NCBI GenBank assembly: GCA_903970445.1
Contig: CAJCIP010000062.1
Coordinates: 1 to 64,000 of the forward strand
Source of the DNA: Verrucomicrobia bacterium Tous-C9LFEB
GTDB taxonomy: Bacteria > Acidobacteriota > Terriglobia > Terriglobales > Acidobacteriaceae
Length of the DNA: 64,000 nt
Direction of reading: 5' to 3'
A program made the position numbers and the translations under genes. The first letter of the stretch is position 1, and the number at the start of each line of letters is the position of its first letter. Positions 63,643-64,000 of the stretch are shown in pieces. The notes below the pieces were generated by a model. It did not search any database, had not been told where the DNA came from, and saw nothing but the letters and a program-made list of their open reading frames with translations.

Positions 63643-64000
63643 CTAGAATCCGGCCGGCCGTTCCGCGCTTACGGCAAACGAGGCTTCCAGCGCCAGCCCA
63701 ACCTCGCACATCCGGCCCTCTTCAAACAGCTTGCCGATCAGTGTCACGCCATACGGCACTCTGCGTGGTGTGGTGAACTTCGGCAGCGGGTGCGCCGGGT
63801 CGGGTGCCCAGTCACTGCGAGCTTCTTTCACTTCGACAAAGCCTGCACGCAAGGTAAGCGACGGATGCCCGGTGAAGTTGAAGATGATCAGCGGGTCATT
63901 ACCCAGCGATGGCACCAGCAACATGTCCACGCCGGCCATCACACGAGCTACTTCCAGTGCCACCTTGTGGCGCATGCGGTCTGCCTGAACAAAATCAACA
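63643..64000 (-). CDS. Amidase family protein (5' end outside window)
   Basis: The C-terminal 119 residues of an amidase-signature enzyme. Visible segments are VMAGVDMLLVPSLGNDPLIIFNFTGHPSLTLRAGF and VPYGVTLIGKLFEEGRMCEVGLALE, typical of the last part of the GatA/AtzF/6-aminohexanoate-type hydrolases. The Ser-cisSer-Lys triad lies upstream and is cut off, so the activity cannot be tested here. The frame continues to the window edge without a stop. Confidence 0.85.
   Translation of the reverse strand, partial: VDFVQADRMRHKVALEVARVMAGVDMLLVPSLGNDPLIIFNFTGHPSLTLRAGFVEVKEARSDWAPDPAHPLPKFTTPRRVPYGVTLIGKLFEEGRMCEVGLALEASFAVSAERPAGF

Overview
The window looks like a chromosome segment of an Acidobacteriota bacterium of the class Terriglobia (Granulicella, Edaphobacter or Terriglobus type). 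This is inferred from the gene families, the moderately high G+C, the many short hairpin-rich intergenic repeats and the stand-alone DUF1800, long PIG-L and OmpA-like secreted proteins. No sequence search was possible. I see no rRNA, tRNA, CRISPR array, prophage or insertion sequence. The gene order is mostly dense housekeeping DNA broken by repeat-rich intergenic stretches.

Layout. 0-8.8 kb: a partial glycosyltransferase (-), signal peptide peptidase SppA, an HU/IHF-like protein, an ABC exporter pair, a PgeF-type purine nucleosidase (-) and a fused AroD-AroE enzyme. 8.8-26.5 kb: a large alpha-glucan/trehalose island. On the minus strand one probable operon reads GH15 - treY - treZ - NUDIX - M3 peptidase. 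On the plus strand are glgE, then treS fused to maltokinase, a degenerate glucosylglycerate-synthase-like protein and a channel-like membrane protein. An aspartate/glutamate racemase overlaps the glgE 3' end. Together these encode the TreY/TreZ route (glucan to trehalose), the TreS-maltokinase-GlgE route (trehalose to maltose to maltose-1-phosphate to glucan) and an exo-acting GH15, so trehalose and glycogen-like glucan can be interconverted.

26.5-33.2 kb: a three-subunit molybdenum hydroxylase (xanthine dehydrogenase type) facing its maturation genes mocA and xdhC, then an OmpA-like secreted protein. 33.2-36.6 kb: rplS, trmD and rimM on the minus strand, without the usual rpsP/KH genes upstream, separated by repeats, then an OmpA-family protein. 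36.7-45.2 kb: VOC protein, RNase HII, a PIG-L deacetylase, a DUF1800 protein, the MsrP/MsrQ methionine sulfoxide reductase system, an amino acid permease and a MntA/HepT toxin-antitoxin pair. 45.2-54 kb: a long secreted PIG-L protein, a TPR-like secreted protein with a clear sigma70 promoter, and an SMC with a 100-residue acidic insertion in its head. 54-64 kb: a remnant antitoxin-like ORF ended by a dispersed repeat, CvpA, a Fis-type regulator, a CocE/NonD hydrolase, CDGSH and UBP zinc-finger proteins, RNase PH, a sigma54-activator-like protein that has lost key residues, a LacD-type aldolase, a tandem repeat array, a POTRA-only protein and a partial amidase.

The most unusual items are the glucosylglycerate-synthase-like protein lacking its metal/donor motif inside the trehalose island, the NtrC-like protein with degenerate receiver, GAFTGA and Walker B motifs, the SMC head insertion, and a repeat family that occurs singly at three sites and as a five-unit tandem array at 61.7-61.9 kb.
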